Notes: a model not told the origin generated them from the sequence alone. A DNA stretch of 64,000 bases from Sapria himalayana (GCA_029783825.1 JAREIK010009642.1:1-64000), one strand, 5' to 3'; positions 11,651-24,269 are shown, counted from the first letter of the stretch. A program made the numbers and translations.

Positions 11651-11989
11651 GCACAAAACCCTTTTGGACCATGGAGGCTCAAGTGGCAATAAAGGTGAAA
11701 TTTTTTTTGTGACACACTCTACATAAAAATACATAAAATTTTTATATTTAACTAAAAAATTATTTATAATTTTTATCTATTAATAAAATAAAATCAAAAA
11801 AAATAATATTAAACATAAACAAATTTTTATTATTAGTACTTCTCAACATCAATATCATTAAGAATAATAAAATAAAATAATTGAATTTTAACAATCCAAT
11901 ATATAAAGTTAAAAAATTAAACTTCAAATATAGCATATCACTAATAAAAATATAATATCATTATTATTTTTTGTATAACAAAAATTAAA
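11651..11989. other. AT-rich spacer
   Basis: No gene or repeat seen apart from A/T-rich simple sequence between the minisatellite and the hAT-2 relic. Confidence 0.45.
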
Positions 11990-14327
11990 AATTAAAAAAT
12001 ATACAAAATAAATACTTATAGAACTTGGTCAAACTCTAAATCCATAAAATCATCATGACTATCATTTGTTTCATCATCACTCTTGAACTCTCACTTGTCT
12101 TAATCTTCATCTCCTGATAACTGAGTCATTTTTCATCTTCATGAATCAAAATATAAGTAAATGTATATTTAAAACGTGATGATATTAACTTTGATATTTA
12201 TATTTTGCTTGAATTTGCTTTTATTTTTATACAAACCTTTAACTCCTCTAGCTCTTACAACAACACCACATAGTTAAATCATTACTCTCAAATGCTAAAT
12301 TATCTTTTGTAACATCTTCTTTTTTTCATCAATTATTTATTGTTATAATTTATATCTTCCAAAAAAAATAAAATCAATAATATGATGCTCATTGAATCTT
12401 TTTATCAAGGCTCAATTGTACTTAATGTACATCAAATTATTCAAGCATTAATATTCCAACTTATTTCTCCTCTTGTTATAAATCTAAAAAAATCATGATT
12501 ATTAGATTATATATTATATTAAAAATATAATAAAGATATTAATTTTTCGTAATTATTTTAATAATTTACATTCTCGAAAATTTTTAATTTATTTCACAAC
12601 CAGATACACTATATATTAGGTTGATATGCCACAATACAAATTTTTACAAACTATTAATATTAGATCCAAATATACTTCATTATTCAATTATAATTAATAT
12701 AAATAAATTATTAGCTAAATATTTCTTATATTTTAATAAAAAAATATTAATTTAAATACAGTAAATAACTAAATTAAAAAACTAACCTAATAGTTAAGAC
12801 TTCTTTGTTCGCATGGAAAAATCATAATCAAAAAGGTATTGAGAATGCATGTACAAGTCCAATTATGATATAATTTTATCTTATTCACCTCTCTATTTCA
12901 TCATTCTCAACATGCATTTACATACATCTTCAAAGATTTTTGAATCTAGATTTACTACTAATCCTTTTGTATCATAATAAAACTCTGTGTACAAAAATTT
13001 TTAGTTGAATATACGGCTGATGAAGCTGAATCTCTCACCGCCTATTAATGATTTTCATGATTATCTTGTACTTCTTTTCACTCTCATTAAAGCTTTTGAT
13101 AATTATTTTCTATCATTTGCATGAAAACATAAATGTAACTCATTGTATGCCTCTTTTCACCAACCACCAAACAAAGAATATGTACAAGAGGGTCTGACAT
13201 CTTCAAACAAAATATGATAGTATTCTAAAAATGAGGCATAAAAATTATATTTTTTCTTTTTTCCTCTTTTGCCAATTTATAACTTCCTCAAGTTATTTTT
13301 TTATTTATTAATACGAGATAAAGTGATGAAGACCATTACAAACCACATCTTTGTAAGCCTCAACAACTAATTTTTCTCAATAAATCATCTAATCATATTA
13401 GCAATCTCATTTTATTATAAATACAACCACATATATATATAACTCACTTTATTCTCTTCTTGATATATGATAGTTTTTCAATATCTTTCAACAATAAGTC
13501 AAAAATATGCAATACATAGTATCCATTATAAATATTGTCTTTTTTATTTCAACAATCTGCCTATATAAGTTAAAGTTAAACATTAATATAGAAATAATAT
13601 ATAATGTGTACTAACCTAAATAAAAAATAAAAAAATCAAATTAAATTTTAAAATATTTACTATCACATAATTTGAAGTATTATCTATTATAACTTGATTA
13701 ATATTATCTTTGTTAACTTCTTTCACCCAACTATCAAATAATTCAAATAATTTATCTCTCGTCTTGATCATAAAAAAATATCAATAGGTTTTATAAAATG
13801 AATACATGATTTTTCTTTATAAATTCACCATGAAATTCACCAACATTCTTTCTTTCCTATCAGTTCATTCATTTGATATAATTAAATATTCATTTTACTT
13901 CCATTATGTAAAATGATTCTTCATCAAATTCATTATAAGAATTAATTCTTTTTTAGACTAGTAACTCTCACATCATAAAAATTAAATCTCTTATATCTCA
14001 AATAATATTGCCCATTTGCCTTTCAAGCATTGGTTAAGAACTAATATAGTTGACTATATTAAATGAATTACAGTAATATATAACTATCTACAAAATAAAA
14101 ATCAAATTCTTTGTAAGAATTAATTCTTTATTTAGACTAGTAACTCTCACATCATGAGTTAGATCTCTGATATTTCAAATCATATTACCCAATTATCTCA
14201 AGCATTGGTTAAGAACTAATATAGTTCAATGTATTAAATGAATTGCAACATCATATGATCATCTACAAAATAAAATATTGGCTCTTTCCTTAACCTCTTA
14301 CTTGTAAGTATTATTGAGAGTGATGCA
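11990..14327 (-). pseudogene. hAT transposase of the DUF659/hATC branch (hAT-2), heavily decayed
   Basis: Minus-strand pieces fall in the family's order. The catalytic-region start (DUF659) is at about 13900-13690. A segment like the WTPCAAHCIDLMLEDI block is at about 13530-13430 (WILCIAYF, then LIVERY). MSDPLVHILCLVVGEKRHTM is at 13200-13140 and IIMKIINRR at about 13065-13040. The C-terminal dimerisation motif is at about 12480-12370 (IYNKRRNKLEY and LNNLMYIKYN, matching IHTKKRNKLEHQRLNDLVYVKYN of the family). An acidic tail (SDDETNDSHDDF) is near 12100-12040. Many stops interrupt it. This branch differs from hAT-1 and hAT-3. The N-terminal exon is duplicated (13922-14275). No termini are clear; the right side appears to be interrupted by hAT-3 at 14328. 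Confidence 0.78.
13922..14275. repeat. About 178-bp tandem duplication in the hAT-2 N-terminal region
   Basis: Copy 1 (13922-14100) and copy 2 (14101-14275) share long matches in order: ATTAATTCTT, TAGACTAGTAACTCTCACAT, CAAGCATTGGTTAAGAACTA and CTACAAAATAAAA. The offset is 175-178 bp. In translation both encode the same segment of the hAT-2 relic. Confidence 0.85.
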
Positions 14328-16960
14328 TTGGGGTCCAGTGCATATGGCATGCTTGAGGCATGCTTGAGCTCAAGGCATGCCTGTGGCACACATGGCCTTT
14401 ATGTGCTAACATAGCCCAAAGGCCCACTTTTCTCAACAAGGCGTGTTGGGTAGGACATGGTCGAGTTGGCCACTACCTATGCCCCCTCACCCTAGTTGGT
14501 TAGCTAATTCCTTACTATTGGGTGCTAACACTGGCTGACTAGCAAATCACCAGTGCCCATTGGCCTATGGCCATATCCACTAGATTTTACTAGCTAGGAC
14601 AACCCATCAACCAATGCCTAGTGACCTTTAGGCATCAAGCAAGGGGCCATGGGCACTAACTTTGTCATACAGAGTTTGTTTTTAAGATTGATATTTAATT
14701 ATTAAATATAAAAATAAAATGTAATGCATTATAAATGAAAATGAATAAAAATCAACTCAATAAAAATCACATCTATTTCATGATTTTGATTTCATCATAA
14801 TATCACAAATAATAATAAATTAAAAAACTAAGTAAAAAGCACAACAATCAACAATAGTCAACAATGGTAACATGTGAGTCTTAAGGCATGTCTAATGCAC
14901 ACATGGGCGTTGGGTGCTAAAACGGCCCAAAAGCACACTTTTCTCAACCATGCATGTTGGGTAGGACAGGATCAGGTTGGCCACTACCTATGCCCCCTCA
15001 CCCTAGTTGGTTGGTTGGCCGGTCCTTGGCTGTTGGGTGCTAACAGTAGTTGACTAGCAGCTAGCCAATTCCCAGTGGCCTATGGCCACAACCATTTGAT
15101 TGTACTAGCTAGTGTCTTAAGGCGTGCCCAAGGCACACATGGACGTTGGGTGCTAACATGGCCCAAAGGCCCACTATTCCCAACCAAACATGTTGGGTAG
15201 GACAAGGTCAGGTTGGCCACAACCTATGCCACCTCACCTTGGTTGTTGGCTGGTTCCTGGTACTAACACTGGCTGACTAGCAGCTAGCCAATGCCCAATG
15301 ACCTATGAACACAGCCACTAAATTATACTAGCTAGGCCAACCCATCAACTAGTGCCTAGTGGGCATTAGGCTTTAGGCTAGGGGCCATAGACACTAACTT
15401 TGTCATATAGAGTTTTTTTTAAATATAATTTTGATTTTTAACAATTTAAATTTAAAAATAAACTATATTATATTGTTAATGAAAATGAATAAGAGTCATC
15501 TCAAAACATATATATCTATTTTGTGATTTTGATTTTGATCTTATTACAATATCACAGATAATAATAATTTAGAAAATTAAGTAAAAAACACAATAATCAA
15601 CAGTAGTCAACAATAATAGCATGGGAGTCTTGTAATATCCAAGATAAGTTTGTATGGTTCGGATTGTCACATCACAAGTTTTTGTCAAAACTCGATACCC
15701 TCGATGTCATGTGAGTCATCATCCACTTGTAATTTTTTCACTTGATCCTAAAGACTAATTAATGAATTCTCACAGTCTTTTAAGCATGAGAATATTTTTA
15801 TGATATATGGTCACAATATCAATCTCTTATCTAAAATAAAATAAATAATCACAAAAAAATAAACTCAATAATATGAAAGATACCAAAAAGATTAGTAAAT
15901 CACATATAATCTTAGATAATATGAGATAGATGAATTTGTATGATTTATAGTAATTTTATAAAGAAAGGAGAAAGATAATGCAACTCTTTGGGTTTGATTT
16001 TTGTGGTGGGAGGGGGACGACATTTAAAGTGATTGCCTCCCATCAAGAGTGCTTGAAGTAATTCATGCCTTTTTGTCGTTCACAAAATGGGCATGCCTCC
16101 CCCCAAGCGAGGCACTATGGCCAATGCATTGTGGTGCCTGCACTTAATGAGTGCCTAAGGCATTCCTGCTCTTAAGGCATGAATAAGGAGTGCTTGGCTA
16201 CTAGGTGCTAACATGGCCCAAAGGCCCATTTTTCTTAGCCTGGTGTGTTGGGTTGGCCACTACCTGTGCCCCCTCACTCTAGCTAGTTGGATGGCTCCTA
16301 GCTACTAGATGCTAACACTAGCTTTTTGGCAGCTAGCTAGTGCCCAATGGCATGTGGCCACTACCACTAAACTGTACTGGCCAGGCCAAGCCGTCCGCCC
16401 ATGCCTAGTAGCCACTAGGCATATGGTGGGAAGCCGTAGGCATTAACTTTGTCAAATAATGTTAGTTTTTAAAATAGTATTTTAATTTTAAAATAAAAAT
16501 AAATGAAAATCATAACTCAATAAAAAATTTATCTATTTCATGATTTTGATTTCATCATGATATCACAAATTATAATAAATTAGAAAACTAAGTAAAAATC
16601 ATGACAATCAATAGTAATTAGCAATAATAACATGTCAATCTTCTAATATCCATGATAAATTTGTATGGTTCAGATTGTCACATCTCAAACTTATAGTCAA
16701 ACCTCGATATCATTGATGTCATGAGAGTCATCATTCACTAGCAATTATTTCACTTAATCCTAAAAACTTATTTCTGGATCCTCTCAGTCTTTTAAGCATA
16801 AGAATACTTTTATCAGATTTGGTCACAATATCAATTTTATCTAAAATAATATTCATAATCTCAGAATAAATAGGATCAAATATTATGTTAGATATCAGAT
16901 GAGTTAGTAGATCACATATAATTTTAGATAATATGAGATTGATGCATTTATATTATTTTC
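14328..16960. repeat. Tandemly amplified hAT-3 3' ends
   Basis: Four copies of a GC-rich block (A about 14330-14660, B 14885-15107, C 15108-15410, D 16080-16450) share GTGCTAACATGGCCCAAAGG, GTTGGGTAGGACA, GGCCACTACCTATGCCCCCT and TGCCTAGTG-type text. A, C and D are followed by the same AT-rich spacer (CTATTTCATGATTTTGATTT, TAATAATAAATTA). C and D are then followed by a copy of the dimerisation-domain remnant (15625-15960 and 16635-16960). The offset between the C and D units is about 1,011 bp at the spacer end and about 1,055 bp in the GC block. Blocks B and C both begin at the same junction, GTCTTAAGGC, where the spacer or the previous block stops. The blocks correspond in position to hAT-1's 3' subterminal region. 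Confidence 0.82.
15625..15960 (-). pseudogene. Second, displaced copy of the hAT-3 transposase C-terminus
   Basis: Minus-strand remnant duplicated from 16635-16960, with the same TAATATCCAAGATAA, TTTGTATGGTTC and CAGTCTTTTAAGCAT landmarks. It contains only the hATC end and the following untranslated sequence. It has no upstream core and so could not make a transposase. Confidence 0.7.
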
Positions 16961-18420
16961 ACTAATTTAATATATCTAAATTCTAATATAATCATATGAT
17001 AAAATAGAGCAATAAGTAATATTAAGTACCGAGATAGCTCTCTCTTATTCGACGAACCATCACATCATTTACCTCTAGCTAACAGAATGAAAAAATTATT
17101 GTATTCAAATAATTTGTTCATATCTATTCTCAAAAACTAACTAAAAGACTCACTAAAACTATAATACTTAGTGTCATAATATTTAAACATATTATCTAAT
17201 CATTCATGAATCCTACAATATGTTTATTCTATTTTATTCATTCATGTGAATAAATATTTAATATGTTTACTAGCTCTTCCATCTTAACCTTATTATCCAA
17301 AGATGCAATCAAATAATAAAAAGTAAACATTCATAATGTATATCTTTTATATTTGTTAAATGTATAACTAGTATTACATATACACTTAAATACAATACAT
17401 ATAGTAAGAGTGTACATAAGTTAGGACATATTTATCATATCATAAAAATCTTTAAGAATTTCAAAAACTAAATTTTTATCTTATAATATAAATTATTAAT
17501 AATAATTTTACTAATTTTACTATTGACATCGTTGAATATCAAGTGTTGATAGCCAACACTTGAATTCAACATGAACTATATAATACTAATGGATTCTTAA
17601 CATTCATTTAAAATTTTTTCTTTTTTAAGCCTACTTACGAACATAAAATGTAAAAATCTTATTGTCTGCTAGGTATCTTAATATATTTAACTTTTAGTAA
17701 ATTTTTTATATTTTCAAATATGAATAAATTAATTTTTATTCATACTTGCACTATTAGATTAATTATATGATACATATACCTAACATAAAAAATATCATCT
17801 AATGATACATATCTAATAATTCTCACAAACATATTAATCACAACACTTATATTTGAAACATTACCAAATATAATACTAAAAATTTTATTTTGAATATCAT
17901 ATTCTCTAAATATCTTGGAAAAACACTCATATATAGAGAATCATAATGAGGATAAACAATCTCATGAAAATATAATTTTTTGTATTTAATTTTCTACTTA
18001 AAATCAATATAGTGGGTGATACCTTATGTGAATACATCATCACAACTAATCTAAATGTCAAAAGTCTCAAAAATCACTTCATTGCATTTTAAGTTCATTA
18101 ATTACTAATTATTATGTTATTCCTACTAATTTACCTAGAAATTCTATGATAAATAAATTAAAAGTAAGTTTGCATAATATGAATTTTATCAAGTCTTTCC
18201 TTCAAAACTCATTGTCATAAATGAAGTCAATAAACCTTAAGTTGATACAACTTCAAAATTTCACCCCTCAATTAAGTTTGTCAAAGATCTAATACACCAT
18301 ATTTTTTAGTGTATTAATTGGCATATTTTTATAGTGGTCAATGCCACCAACAGCCCCTCCTACATATATATATCTTTCATAATATATATTATATCAAATC
18401 CTCTTCGATATCTCTAAAAT
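16635..18420 (-). pseudogene. hAT-3 transposase relic, same family as hAT-1
   Basis: Minus-strand reading aligns with the hAT-1 transposase along its length. About 18370-18300 resembles the BED finger tail. About 17990-17880 reads DCLSSL and then SKIFREYDIQNKIFS, matching KIFREDKIQNKIFS of hAT-1. About 17810-17740 has IFYVRYMYHIINLIVQV, matching FHVRCMYHVINLIVQV. About 17460-17280 has FYDMIN and ASLDNKVKMEE, matching FYDMTN and ACMDPRVKVEG. GAGCTATCTCGGTACTTA (about 17045-17028) matches GAGCTGTCTCGGTACTTA. About 16960-16735 reads as the hATC (CDLLTH, KRLRGSRNKF). Numerous stops. It is more decayed than hAT-1, with a stronger drift to A/T. Confidence 0.8.
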
Positions 18421-19164
18421 TTTATTTTAAATTATGTTAAAATGTGTGTATACTACTGAAGTTTGCTTATTTTTAAGTTTTTAGTCACATGAATCAATGT
18501 CATAAAAGAAAACTTAGTTTCGACCTCAAACATTTCTATCAAGTTACAACTATTATCCATATATAAGTCTAATTCATTTTTATAATATTTATTATTTGTT
18601 ATTTTTTAATTTAAGAGACTAAAGCATGAGAAGAAGAATAGTATTTTTCTAATCTTTTACTTTTTTTGTTAATTTATTTATTTATATAAAAATTATTAAA
18701 TAAAATATATGCAATGTGATATGTATCTTTATTTTATGTGGGTAGCATGTATTTTTTTACCTCTACATCATATTCTCATGCTTCAAAGTCATAGCTCATC
18801 ATAAAAATAACTCTGACATTCTAGTAAATTAAAATTATAATTAAAAAAAATTATGGGCACAAACAGGATACTATGATGCTTTTATAATTTAAAAGAAGAG
18901 CCAGAAGAAGAGGAGAGAAAAAATTACAAATAAATTATGAAAAATAAAATATATCAAAATATTTTATAGATAAAATAACATTATATCTATAAATAATATT
19001 TTATCCATTTAACAACCATATATCAAATTTTGCCCATTAAACCATTGGATTCGGATGTATCTAATAGATAAAATAATTAGAATTTTTTTTATTTTGGCCA
19101 ACAGCACAACAACAAGTGTTTTCCAATCAGCAAATAGCAACCATTTTAAAATGAATGTTTTTTC

Positions 19165-19380
19165 CGATTTGGTCATGCCACATTTCATGTCAATGTGCCT
19201 GCCTCTTGGGCCATACCTGATACGACATGAGGCTCATGTGTTCCCACATAAGTAGTGCCATAGGCTAGCACGAGTGAGGCCCAGACATTATTTTGAACCA
19301 TGCCATGTCAAACCTGATATGTCTAAATTGTGTCATGTCATGGGTCGTGCTAAAGCCGCCCAGCACACTTGACACCCCTA
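19165..19380. repeat. hAT-3 right subterminal region and terminus
   Basis: GC-richer 215 bp with CATGCCATGTC, GTGTCATGTCATGGG and AAGCCGCCCAGCACACTTGA, ending ACACCCCTA at 19380. Read inward it resembles a mutated form of the hAT-1 left end. One plus-strand open frame (19055-19255) crosses it by chance. Confidence 0.72.
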
Positions 19381-20039
19381 ATTTTATTGTATAAGATTGC
19401 ATAAGTACCTAATCAAATCAAACTAGCGTAGAGGATACAAAATATTAGTAAGCTTTTGTAGCTGATATGTCTCATATTCTATAATCAAAATATCTTTAAA
19501 AAATAATATAGTATTCTATTTTTAACTAGTGATAAATACTCATGCTGGGAATGCATAAGTAATAAATTCAAAATACTCATATATATAAAGAGAGATCTTA
19601 TTGTTAAAGAAAGAATATACAATTCAACCTACTTAATCTCAAATAGAATCTTCCTCAGAGTCTTCCAATTATTCAAATAAATAATAATAGAAATAATAAT
19701 AATGCTATAATTTAATTATCTAAAAAGATAACTCACGGAAAATAAACTAATAGGACAATTAAAAATAAATATGATACAAAGAAGTAATAAAGATTATAGA
19801 TGAATAATAGCATAATCAAAAACTTTTAAATATTTTTCAATTGGTAAAAAAATTTTCAAAATAAGAAAAGAATATAAAAAATAAAATAGAATTACCAATG
19901 ATATAAATATTTACTCTTGTGTTGATAATCAATAAATATGAAATGAGAGTAAAAATAAAATAATCATTGATACTTATAAGAAAAGAATAATTTATTATTA
20001 TCTTAGAGAAAAATTTTGTACTTATTCTTAGTATGTGTT
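19381..20039. other. AT-rich spacer
   Basis: No gene recognised between the hAT-3 right end and a possible LTR-like stretch. Confidence 0.45.
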
Positions 20040-20720
20040 GTGATGAATTGACTCTATGAAGACCCCTAGATAGCTCTGACTAAAAATCTATCTCTCTCAC
20101 TACAACACCGAAGATGTCGAATCTTCATAAGATGACTTGATAATACTATCGATCTATTCTCTAACTATAAAATATAATAATTATTTTTAATGGGACAAAT
20201 CCTCCAATAATGAATTCATTGAACTAAGACTTTCTTCTATCTACCTCTACTGTGATAATCTAGACAATATCACAAAATTGTGATTTCTCAAAAAAATACA
20301 AAAGTAACTATACTTAATTCTTTTCTCCTTTTTTTATAGATCTACAAAAACACTAATTAGGATTTCTGCACAAAATTACCATCTTCCATTACCACTCACC
20401 ACCATATGTTGTTGTGCACCGTTAGGGTTTTTTTGATAAAAACCCATTGCACATTGCATGCCTTCACCATGCATTATGCCCCTATCATGCATTATGCCTC
20501 CACTACCACTTGTCTAGAATTGTGTGCCCCTTGTCGTACATTGTACACACCTCTTGTCGCACACAATGCGTGACTGCTGCCCTTATGCGAGAATTGTTGC
20601 CCTTAATGTGTTCATTTTTTTTGTTAGAGATAAGTGTAAGTGCCCTTATATAATTTGTAATTCCTAAATCACATATATATTTGTCTCTAATACCATGTTG
20701 ACAATTAAAATGTAGAAAAA
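20040..20720. repeat. Possible LTR-derived sequence
   Basis: Mixed-composition sequence with a CAC/TGCAT-rich segment (20430-20600), ending near TCTCTAATACCATGTTGACA (about 20685-20704). 'ATACCATGTTGA' phrases recur at about 40830 and 40998. Such phrases are common next to LTR or promoter regions of plant retroelements. No matching second LTR was found, so this is a weak call. Confidence 0.3.
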
Positions 20721-21500
20721 AAAATTAAACATTCAATATCAAATATGTCATTCATATCATTGGGTTGGGTGATCCCATCAAAGAACATGAAATAAAAAGA
20801 AAAAAAGGTAAATAAAATCACAACAGAACTCAACCCCCAGTTATGTATCCATTTAACTCCAAACGAAAAATTAAACATCTAAGGTGAAGATTTTGTTGAT
20901 TATATAACCTTCAACTATATCGCATCGACTGTCTGTCAATTAACACTTGGAGCACCAATTTGTAGTGAAAATTCACTTTTGTTATCGAATAATAGGAGTA
21001 ACACTAGAGTGAGTCAAGATGTTCAAATTAGTTTTCAGAGTAAACCAGTGTGAGTCAGGGTGTTCAAATTAGTTTACACCCCGCTTTACTTTAGCCATAT
21101 ATGATGATGTTCAGGTGAGCTTTGCACCCAACATTACTTCAGCCAAATGCCATTTTCAGGTTCAGGTGAGCTTTTCGCCCAACATGACTATGCCATGTTG
21201 AGGTTCAGGTGAGTTTAAACCTAGATTTGAAAATATTAAATAAAATACGACATTACTTATGTATACCCAACATGAAAATATTTACAAAAGAAAAATGCAT
21301 GGCTTTAGATATTTAAAAAAATTAAACCAAATGAAAAATATATTTACATATTAATGCATTTAAAATGTCAAACATGAAAATACCCCAGCATGTACAGTAA
21401 TTTTCAAATTCAATTATATATTTAAATTAAATATATAAGCTTATACAATAATTTAAAAATTCAAAAATATAGTTAGATTATATGTATAAATAAATAAATC
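20721..21500. repeat. Short diverged direct repeats in an AT-rich spacer
   Basis: Two neighbouring copies of GTGAGTCA, G, GTGTTCAAATTAGTTT-type sequence at 21009-21085, then three copies of a TTCAGGTGAGCTTT unit with CCAACAT(T/G)ACT at 21110-21215. No gene. The unit is about 60-70 bp and very diverged. Confidence 0.5.
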
Positions 21501-21504
<4 letters not shown>

Positions 21505-21537
<33 letters not shown>

Positions 21538-21557
21538 TTAATGTACAAAGGTTTTCT

Positions 21558-21598
<41 letters not shown>

Positions 21599-21678
21599 AT
21601 ATTTATATAATTATATCCATGAATATTTTTGAAAACTTATATATATAAATCTACAAATATAAATATTATTGAAAACTA

Positions 21679-21712
<34 letters not shown>
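21505..21712. repeat. Cluster of dinucleotide microsatellites
   Basis: (AT)n at about 21506-21535, (AC)n at about 21560-21596, and (AT)n followed by (GT)n at about 21680-21712. The AC and GT tracts are complementary and could pair across about 90 bases. Confidence 0.95.
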
Positions 21713-21734
21713 TATTTTGGAAAGGTATGTCATG

Positions 21735-22988
21735 GTCTATATATGAAATTATAACTAACCCAAATAGCTAAAAATATTCCTAGCTAAATGCATATATTTT
21801 GAAAAAAATATTTAAAGAATTATCAATTCTAATTGTATATAAACTAATAAAAAAAATAATTCAGATAATTATTTAGTGATGGATTTAAATTAGCTGGGGA
21901 AGATCCGTCGCTAATAATTATCTAGAAAAATTCCGTCGCTAAATTCTCCGCTTTTCTTTGGGCAGAAATTACGAAAATTTAGTGGCAGATTATGTCGGGA
22001 TATAATTAGCTAGGAAAAATTCGTCACTAATAATTAGCTAGGGAAATTCCGTCGCTAACTCCATTGCAAAATTAAAAATTTTATTTTTAGTGAAATTCCA
22101 TCGCTATATCTGTCTTTAATTTATGGATTTTATTAGTTAGAGATATTCGCGTGCTAAATCCGTAGTTAAAATACGGATTTTATTAGTTAGTGAAAATTCA
22201 TCACTAAATCCATCCCTAAATTAAGGATTTTATTAGTAAAGGAAAATCCATCGCTAAATCAATGATTTTATTAGCAAAGAAAAATCCGTCGCTAAATCAA
22301 GAAATTTATTAGCAAGGAAAAATTTATCGCTAAATTCATCACTAAATCAAGAATTTTATTAGTAAGGAAAAATCCATCGCTAAATCCATTACTAAATCAT
22401 TGATTTTATTAGCAAGGGAAAATCCATCACTAAATCAATTGTTAAATCATTAATTTTTTAGTAAGGGAAAATTCATCATTAAATCCATCGCTAAATCATG
22501 GATTTAATTAGCAATGGAAAATTCATCGCTAAATCCATCTCTAAATCATGGATTATATTAGCGAGAGAAAATCCGTCGATAAATTCGTTGCTAAAAATTA
22601 GTTAGGGAAAATCCATCACTAATTTCGTTACTAATTTCATGCTTTTATTAGCGAGCGATATTCCGTCGCAATATCCGTCACTAAATTCCCCATTTTTTGA
22701 GCAGAAGTTATGAAAATTTTCCGTTGATAAATCCATCGCAAATTCCCCACTTTTTTTGAGCGGATTTTACGAAAATTTTCTGTCGCTAATCTGTTGCTAA
22801 ATCCGTCGCTAAATCTCCCATTTTTTTGAGCAAAATTTTCAAAAAATTTTCTCTCGCTAATCCGTTGCTATTTTTTTTCCAAAAAAGATCATAAATCTCT
22901 TGCTATTCCTTAGCTAATCCATTTTAATTTAGCTAGGGATTTATCCATAGCTAAAATTCCCTAGCTAAATTGATATTTTCTTGTAGTG
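21735..22988. mobile_element. Small non-autonomous CACTA element built of subterminal repeats
   Basis: The right end is TTTTCTTGTAGTG at 22976-22988, the exact complement of the CACTACAAGAAAA terminus of plant CACTA elements. It is preceded by inverted CTAGCTAAAT and TTTAGCTAGG motifs. The interior (21872-22920) is a run of about 20 degenerate 45-60 bp units around TCCGTCGCTAAATC and GATTTTATTAGCAAGG. The left end is degenerate: TAACTAACCCAAATAGCTA at about 21747 followed by TTCCTAGCTAAATG, which matches the CCAAATAGCTAGAGAAATTT end seen at 45252. No coding sequence. Movement would have depended on a transposase supplied elsewhere, for example by relatives of the element at 25825. Confidence 0.72.
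22976..22988 (-). repeat. CACTA terminal inverted repeat (right end)
   Basis: Read on the minus strand it begins CACTACAAGAAAA, the canonical outer terminus. The following AAA (22989-22991) would be the 3-bp target duplication if the left flank matched, but the left end is too degenerate to test. Confidence 0.85.
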
Positions 22989-23269
22989 AAATAGTTGAGA
23001 TATTTAATTAATAAAATGATGATATGTCATATTATTGCTAATTCATAACAAATATGTGATAGCCATAAAGTGAAATCTTGAATGCTACTTTCTAACGCAT
23101 AATAGTGATTTAGTGGGCAAATTTTATGATGAACATCACTTTGGACTAATTGTATGGTGATTAACCTCTAATAAATAAACAAACATAAGTTGCCACTTTG
23201 AGAGATAGGCAAATGTTAAAAGTCCTGCATTGATTAAAAGCTAGGATGATCTTGAGGATGATCAATAAC
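22989..23269. other. AT-rich spacer
   Basis: Nothing recognised. Confidence 0.45.
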
Positions 23270-24218
23270 TATATGTTTAACTATTATGTATAATTATTTA
23301 TAAATATTTGGATAATTATATATATCTCTTTATAACTATATTTTATTATATTTGTAACTATGTAAACTAATTTTATAACTATATCCACAACTATATATAA
23401 CTATTTTTTTAACTTAATTATAATTTATAACTATATGTATAATTCTATATACCTATATTTCTAACAAAATACACAATATGTTTAATAATATATAACAATA
23501 TTTAATTGTATTTTACTATATAAATATTTGTATAACTATGTAATACTCTTTATAATTAAATATAACTATATTTGTAACTATGTATACAAATATGTATTCA
23601 TATAATTAATCTATTTATTTGTTTATAACCTTTTATACATTTTTATATAACTACTTATAACTACTTGTATGAATATATCTATACAAAACTATATGTTTAA
23701 CTATATATAACTCTATTTTTAACTATATATACTATAGGTATAAGAACATTTAACTATAAATAATTGTCTTTGACTATATGTATACCTATAAAAACATTAT
23801 ATATTAATTTATTAAAATTTATAATTAACAACATATATTTACTAAATATTTTTATATATTTGTATAAAAAAATGTATTTTAGTATATCTATACCTATACA
23901 TAACTATATGTATAAATATAAGATATTATAAGAAAAAATATAGATACCTACATGTATAAATATAAGATAAACTTTAGGTGTATTTATATGTATAACTACA
24001 TGTAACTAAATTTATAATTACATGTATAACAACATGCAACATTATGTTTAATTATGTATATAACTATATATAAATATTTGTAAAACTAAATAAAACTTTA
24101 TATAATTAAATATAACTATATTTTTAACTCTTTATACATATATGTATACATATATGTAAATATATATATTTTTTTATAACTATGTATATTTATGTAAAAC
24201 TAAATATAACTACTCGTA

Positions 24219-24269
<51 letters not shown>

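Larger units (their letters stand above)
14328..19380 (-). mobile_element. hAT element hAT-3, related to hAT-1, with amplified 3' end
   Basis: The right end is clear: TTGACACCCCTA ending at 19380, i.e. TAGGGGTGTCAA read inward, close to hAT-1's TAGAGGTGT, followed inward by a GC-richer subterminal block (19165-19365). The minus-strand transposase relic (about 16635-18420) matches that of hAT-1 segment by segment. The left end is less sure: TTGGGGTCCAGTG at 14328 aligns loosely with TAGGGGTGTCAAGTG, and the repeated GC-rich 3' blocks start there. No target duplication is visible (GTGATGCA versus ATTTTATT). The element lies within or beside hAT-2. Confidence 0.65.

Noticed and set aside
11363..11712. 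Several open frames on both strands with a repeated 17-residue pattern
   Set aside because: Explained by a 17-bp minisatellite cycling through all frames.
20098..20107. CACTACAACA as the left end of the CACTA element ending at 22988
   Set aside because: The following bases do not match the family's CCAAATAGCTAG-type subterminal sequence; the degenerate end near 21747 fits better.
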